DNA of 64,000 nucleotides from Sulfitobacter sp. M05 (lineage in GTDB: Bacteria > Pseudomonadota > Alphaproteobacteria > Rhodobacterales > Rhodobacteraceae), in NCBI RefSeq assembly GCF_029285175.1, contig NZ_JABEDH010000007.1:62001-126000 (forward strand), written 5' to 3'. The notes under the pieces were generated by a model. It was not told the DNA's origin and did not search any database. It saw only the letters and a list, made by a program, of their open reading frames with translations. Shown here in pieces: positions 60,653-64,000 of the stretch. A program made the position numbers and the translations under genes. Within the stretch, counting starts at the first letter, position 1, and each line of letters starts with the position of its first letter.

Positions 60653-63600
60653 ATGACAGATATGCTTACTGCAGGCGCGCCGTCGCGTGCCGCCGCGCTG
60701 CTTCAGGCGGCCCATCAACTGCTTCCATATTTTGAACAGGGCAAAGCGCTCGACCAAAAGATCGTGCGTGCAGCCATGGAGGCCGCTTTTGGTGGCTCTG
60801 ACGCCTCCGGGGCTTGGGTATGGAAGGACGGATACGAAGTCGGCGAATGCGCGCAGATCCTGCTGCTGCTCAAATATGGCGCACTGATGCGTCGCCAATG
60901 CGACACGCCCGCCAAGTTCTTGGCAATTGTGGAGAAGATTGCGGGCTTCGCACTATCACACACCCGCCGCAGCGAGACTTCGCAAAAGCTGCAGCAATTC
61001 TCGACGCCTCTGCCACTGTCTTGGATCGTTGCCGAAGCTGCGCAATGTCGGGCTGATGATGTCGTTCTAGAACCCTCCGCCGGCACCGGCCTCTTGGCGA
61101 TCTACGCGAAGTTGGCGGGCGCAAAACTTCATCTTAACGAGATCGATGATGTCCGTGCTGACCTGTTGGGCGAACTGTTCCCTGATGCCGCAGTAAGCCG
61201 TCATGATGCCAGTTCAATAGATGATCGGCTGGATGCGTCCGTTTCGCCGAGCCTTATCATCATGAACCCGCCGTTCTCCGCCGCACTCAGTGTTGAAGGT
61301 CGCTACAAGGCCGCGATGGGACAGCATGTTCTGTCGGCGCTTGATCGGTTACAGCCAGATGGCCGGTTGGTCGTTGTCTCCGTCGCCAACGTTTCTCAAG
61401 CAAACACGGCGTTCCGCTCCGCCTTCAAGCGCATCGGCGAGATCGCTACGATCCGCTTTTCCGCGCCGATCGCGGGCCGGGTTTACGCGCGCCACGGCAC
61501 GACGACCGAAACCCGCCTGACGGTCATCGACAAGCGCGAAGGTCTCACCCCCGATCTGACCGCCGCCTATCATGATCAGGCGGAAAGCTCGCAAGCGCTT
61601 CTGGCCTTGGTGCAAGCCCATTGTCCGCCCCGCTTGATTTTTGAGCCAACTGAACAGGCCGCAAACGCTTCAAGGTCCTCAGTTGTGCAGTCACCATCAA
61701 TCCAATCTTTGCGAGATAAAGCGCGCAGCCAGGTGCGGGCGGTAGAGGCGGAGAAAGCACGGCATCCATTTGATCTGATCGAGGCAGAAGAGATCGCCTA
61801 CCTACCGAAACTCTGGACGGAAAAATCAAGCCGTCTGACCGAGGCGCTTTATGAAGGTTATGAGGTTCAGTCGATTACCATCGAAGGCGCACATCCGCAT
61901 CCAACGGCCCTTGTGCAATCAGCTGCCATGGCTTCGGTCGCACCACCCCTTCCCTCCTATCGACCTAAATTGCATGCCAAGCTGATCACGGACGGCGCGC
62001 TGTCCGACGCACAGATCGAAAGCATCATATACGCGGGGGAGGCCCACGAGCAACATTTGAGCAGCTGGTTCCGTCATGATGACGAAGACCAACGCCTTAT
62101 CGCGTGTGAAGCGGATGCCGAAGACGGGTTTCAATTGCGCAAAGGCTGGTTCCTCGGGGACGGTACGGGCTGCGGCAAGGGCCGACAGGTCGCGGGTGTC
62201 ATCCTCGACAATTGGGTGCGTGGGCGCAAGCGGGCGATCTGGGTTTCAAAATCCGACAAGCTGATCGAAGATGCGATCCGCGACTGGACTGCCATTGGCG
62301 GGCGTGTCTCTGACATCGTGCCCCTGTCCCGGTTCAAACAGGGCTCAGACATTCGCCTCGAACAAGGCATTCTGTTCGTCACCTATGCGACGCTGCGCAC
62401 GGCCGAACGCCAGCATGACGATATCCTCAAAGCTTCCCGGCTCGATCAGGTCACCGCTTGGCTCGGCAAAGGTTTTGACGGCGTGATCGCATTCGATGAA
62501 GCCCATGCGATGGCGAACGCTGCAGGCGAAAAGGGAAAGGAAGGCGGACGGGGCGACAAACAGGCCTCGCAGCAAGGTCTAGCCGGATTAAAACTTCAAA
62601 ACCTCGTGCCCGATGCACGGGTGCTCTATGTCTCGGCAACAGGTGCTACGATTGTTGGCAATCTCGCCTATGCCTCTCGTCTCGGTCTCTGGGCAACCGG
62701 TGACTCACCCTTTGCCACGCGCGAACAGTTCATCGCGGACATGGAAGCGGGCGGAATTGCTGCGATGGAGATCATCTCGCGCGATCTTAAAGCGCTCGGT
62801 CTTTATCTGGCGCGCTCGCTGTCCTACGAGGGTGTCGAATACGAGATGCTGGTGCACGATCTCACACCGGCACAGCGCGACATTTACGACAGCTACGCCG
62901 AAGCGTTCCAGGTGATCCATACCAATCTGGAAGCGGCACTTGAGGCTTCAGGCATTACTGCCGAGGACAGCACGCTAAATGTGCAGGCCAAATCAGCGGC
63001 CCGGTCAGCGTTCGAGAGCAATAAGCAGCGCTTCTTCAATCACCTGATCACCGCGATGAAATGCCCGAGCGTGATCAAATCCATGCAGAACGACTTAGAG
63101 AACGGTGCATCGGCGGTGGTTCAGATCGTCTCAACAAGCGAAGCCCTTATGGAACGGCGTCTGGCGCAGATCCCGGCATCGGAATGGCATGATCTGCATG
63201 TCGACATCACGCCGCGGGAATACGTATTCGATTATCTGATGCATTCGTTTCCAACCCAATTATTCGAGCCCTACACCGACGAAGACGGCAACCTCAAATC
63301 CCGTCCGGCGCGTGATGGTGATGGGAACCCGATTGAATGCCGGGAGGCGGCACGCAAACGCGATGCCATGGTCGAACGGCTTGGAGCACTGGCACCGGTG
63401 CAAGGCGCTCTCGATCAGATCTTGTGGCATTTCGGGAAAGAGCACGTAGCTGAAGTCACAGGACGCTCCCGGCGCATTGTCCGCACGCGCGATCATCGCC
63501 TGAAGGTCGAAAACCGGCCGGGATCATCCAACATCGGCGAGACGCAAGCCTTCATGAACGATGCCAAGCGCATCCTGATCTTCTCGGATGCGGGCGGGAC

Positions 63601-64000
63601 AGGACGCTCCTACCATGCCGATCTTGGGGTTAAGAACCAAAGATTGCGGGTGCATTATTTGCTGGAGCCGGGCTGGCGGGCAGACAACGCAATCCAGGGG
63701 TTGGGCCGCACAAACCGCACCAATCAGGTGCAGCCGCCGTTGTTTCGACCCTGTGCGACCAACGTCAAAGGCGAAAAACGGTTCCTGTCGACGATTGCGC
63801 GACGGCTCGACACGCTCGGAGCCATCACCAAAGGCCAGCGCGAGACCGGCGGCCAGAACATGTTCCGTACTGAGGATAATCTCGAAAGTGCCTATGCCCG
63901 CAAGGCCCTGCGCAACTTCTTCTGGGATTTGACAAAGGGGCGGATCAGCGCGTGTTCGCAGACGAGGTTCGAAGAGATGACCGGCCTGTCACTCATGGAC
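60653..64000 (+). CDS. DarB-like methyltransferase-SNO helicase, 3'-truncated by window edge
   Basis: 1116 codons are open to the edge with no stop. Residues of about 140-260 form an N6-adenine-type methyltransferase (LEPSAGTGLLAIYA; NPPFSAALS). From about 490 it is a strawberry-notch-type SF2 helicase with Walker A GDGTGCGKGRQV, DEAHAMAN, the SAT motif (YVSATGAT) and the C-terminal GWRADNAIQGLGRTNRTNQ. The combination matches DarB of phage P1, an antirestriction polyvalent protein. On plasmids it is thought to protect incoming DNA. The family-1 leader precedes it, and the start is at 60653. Confidence 0.88.
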   Translation, partial: MTDMLTAGAPSRAAALLQAAHQLLPYFEQGKALDQKIVRAAMEAAFGGSDASGAWVWKDGYEVGECAQILLLLKYGALMRRQCDTPAKFLAIVEKIAGFALSHTRRSETSQKLQQFSTPLPLSWIVAEAAQCRADDVVLEPSAGTGLLAIYAKLAGAKLHLNEIDDVRADLLGELFPDAAVSRHDASSIDDRLDASVSPSLIIMNPPFSAALSVEGRYKAAMGQHVLSALDRLQPDGRLVVVSVANVSQANTAFRSAFKRIGEIATIRFSAPIAGRVYARHGTTTETRLTVIDKREGLTPDLTAAYHDQAESSQALLALVQAHCPPRLIFEPTEQAANASRSSVVQSPSIQSLRDKARSQVRAVEAEKARHPFDLIEAEEIAYLPKLWTEKSSRLTEALYEGYEVQSITIEGAHPHPTALVQSAAMASVAPPLPSYRPKLHAKLITDGALSDAQIESIIYAGEAHEQHLSSWFRHDDEDQRLIACEADAEDGFQLRKGWFLGDGTGCGKGRQVAGVILDNWVRGRKRAIWVSKSDKLIEDAIRDWTAIGGRVSDIVPLSRFKQGSDIRLEQGILFVTYATLRTAERQHDDILKASRLDQVTAWLGKGFDGVIAFDEAHAMANAAGEKGKEGGRGDKQASQQGLAGLKLQNLVPDARVLYVSATGATIVGNLAYASRLGLWATGDSPFATREQFIADMEAGGIAAMEIISRDLKALGLYLARSLSYEGVEYEMLVHDLTPAQRDIYDSYAEAFQVIHTNLEAALEASGITAEDSTLNVQAKSAARSAFESNKQRFFNHLITAMKCPSVIKSMQNDLENGASAVVQIVSTSEALMERRLAQIPASEWHDLHVDITPREYVFDYLMHSFPTQLFEPYTDEDGNLKSRPARDGDGNPIECREAARKRDAMVERLGALAPVQGALDQILWHFGKEHVAEVTGRSRRIVRTRDHRLKVENRPGSSNIGETQAFMNDAKRILIFSDAGGTGRSYHADLGVKNQRLRVHYLLEPGWRADNAIQGLGRTNRTNQVQPPLFRPCATNVKGEKRFLSTIARRLDTLGAITKGQRETGGQNMFRTEDNLESAYARKALRNFFWDLTKGRISACSQTRFEEMTGLSLMD

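Noticed and set aside
1-64000. CRISPR arrays, tRNA or rRNA genes, insertion sequences
   Set aside because: No spaced repeats, cloverleaf genes, or transposase/integrase genes were found on reading both strands.

Overview
The window reads as part of a large conjugative plasmid, or an integrated relative of one, from an alphaproteobacterium, most likely a Rhodobacterales (roseobacter-type) bacterium. The reasons are a Ti-type TraA relaxase at the left edge, a plasmid-style ParB / DUF3768 / DarB-like block at the right edge, and a transporter-hydrolase pair that I recall mainly from Rhodobacterales. The taxonomic call is inference; no rRNA or tRNA gene was seen.

Layout. (1) 1-3.6 kb: the 3' part of traA, followed by an overlapping ORF that stops after 16 residues, which looks like the left junction of inserted DNA. 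(2) 3.6-7.9 kb: a divergent DHDPS-fold protein lacking the catalytic lysine, a multi-pass membrane protein with a DNA-binding-like N-terminus, an alpha/beta hydrolase and a Crp/Fnr regulator. (3) 7.9-14.6 kb: copper operon 1, headed by a CueR-type promoter: small secreted Cys protein, three-domain multicopper oxidase, DUF411 protein, two 47-aa membrane proteins, cytochrome c, CcmG- and TlpA-type thioredoxins, CcdA. (4) 14.8-31.3 kb: a Zn/Cd/Pb-type ATPase, then a twelve-gene minus-strand operon (two SCO proteins, DsbB, DsbA-like, PCuAC, M23 peptidase, DUF411, ZIP transporter, LspA, Lnt and a 54-aa membrane protein), a divergent MerR regulator, a transglutaminase/CDF/methyltransferase operon and three of the four L,D-transpeptidases. 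(5) 31.4-46.8 kb: DsbA-like protein, CopA ATPase, CueR, DUF305, glutaredoxin-MauE fusion, TolC-type channel, a two-domain multicopper oxidase, cupredoxins, cytochromes c, CopZ, a sialidase-fold protein, TlpA and an orphan Rieske protein. (6) 47.0-54.6 kb: a second CopA-type ATPase among small genes, an ECF sigma factor with a Cys-rich tail, DUF5676/DUF2933 membrane proteins and an EamA transporter. (7) 54.6-64 kb: plasmid backbone with ParB-like, DUF3768, GHKL ATPase and a DarB-like methyltransferase-helicase that runs off the window.

How it fits together. The 50-kb middle is a dense copper and heavy-metal island. Cytoplasmic metal is exported by three P-type ATPases and a CDF transporter. 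In the periplasm, multicopper oxidases, cupredoxins, DUF411 proteins and PCuAC/SCO oxidise or carry copper. A nearly complete thiol relay (CcdA, CcmG/TlpA, DsbA, DsbB) and an envelope kit (LspA, Lnt, four L,D-transpeptidases, M23 peptidase) may maintain functions damaged by copper.

Three regulatory circuits can be read from repeated sites: five CueR-type boxes; three MerR-type promoters with exactly 19-bp spacers plus one related dyad beside a Cys78-type MerR gene; and three identical ECF-type promoters (TGTAATG-N15-CGTCTAC) in front of small genes around the Cys-rich sigma factor. In the backbone, hairpin-rich leaders recur in front of parB-like, GHKL and darB-like genes, and a second leader family precedes two neighbours. 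The leaders and the ECF circuit are the parts most likely to be undescribed.
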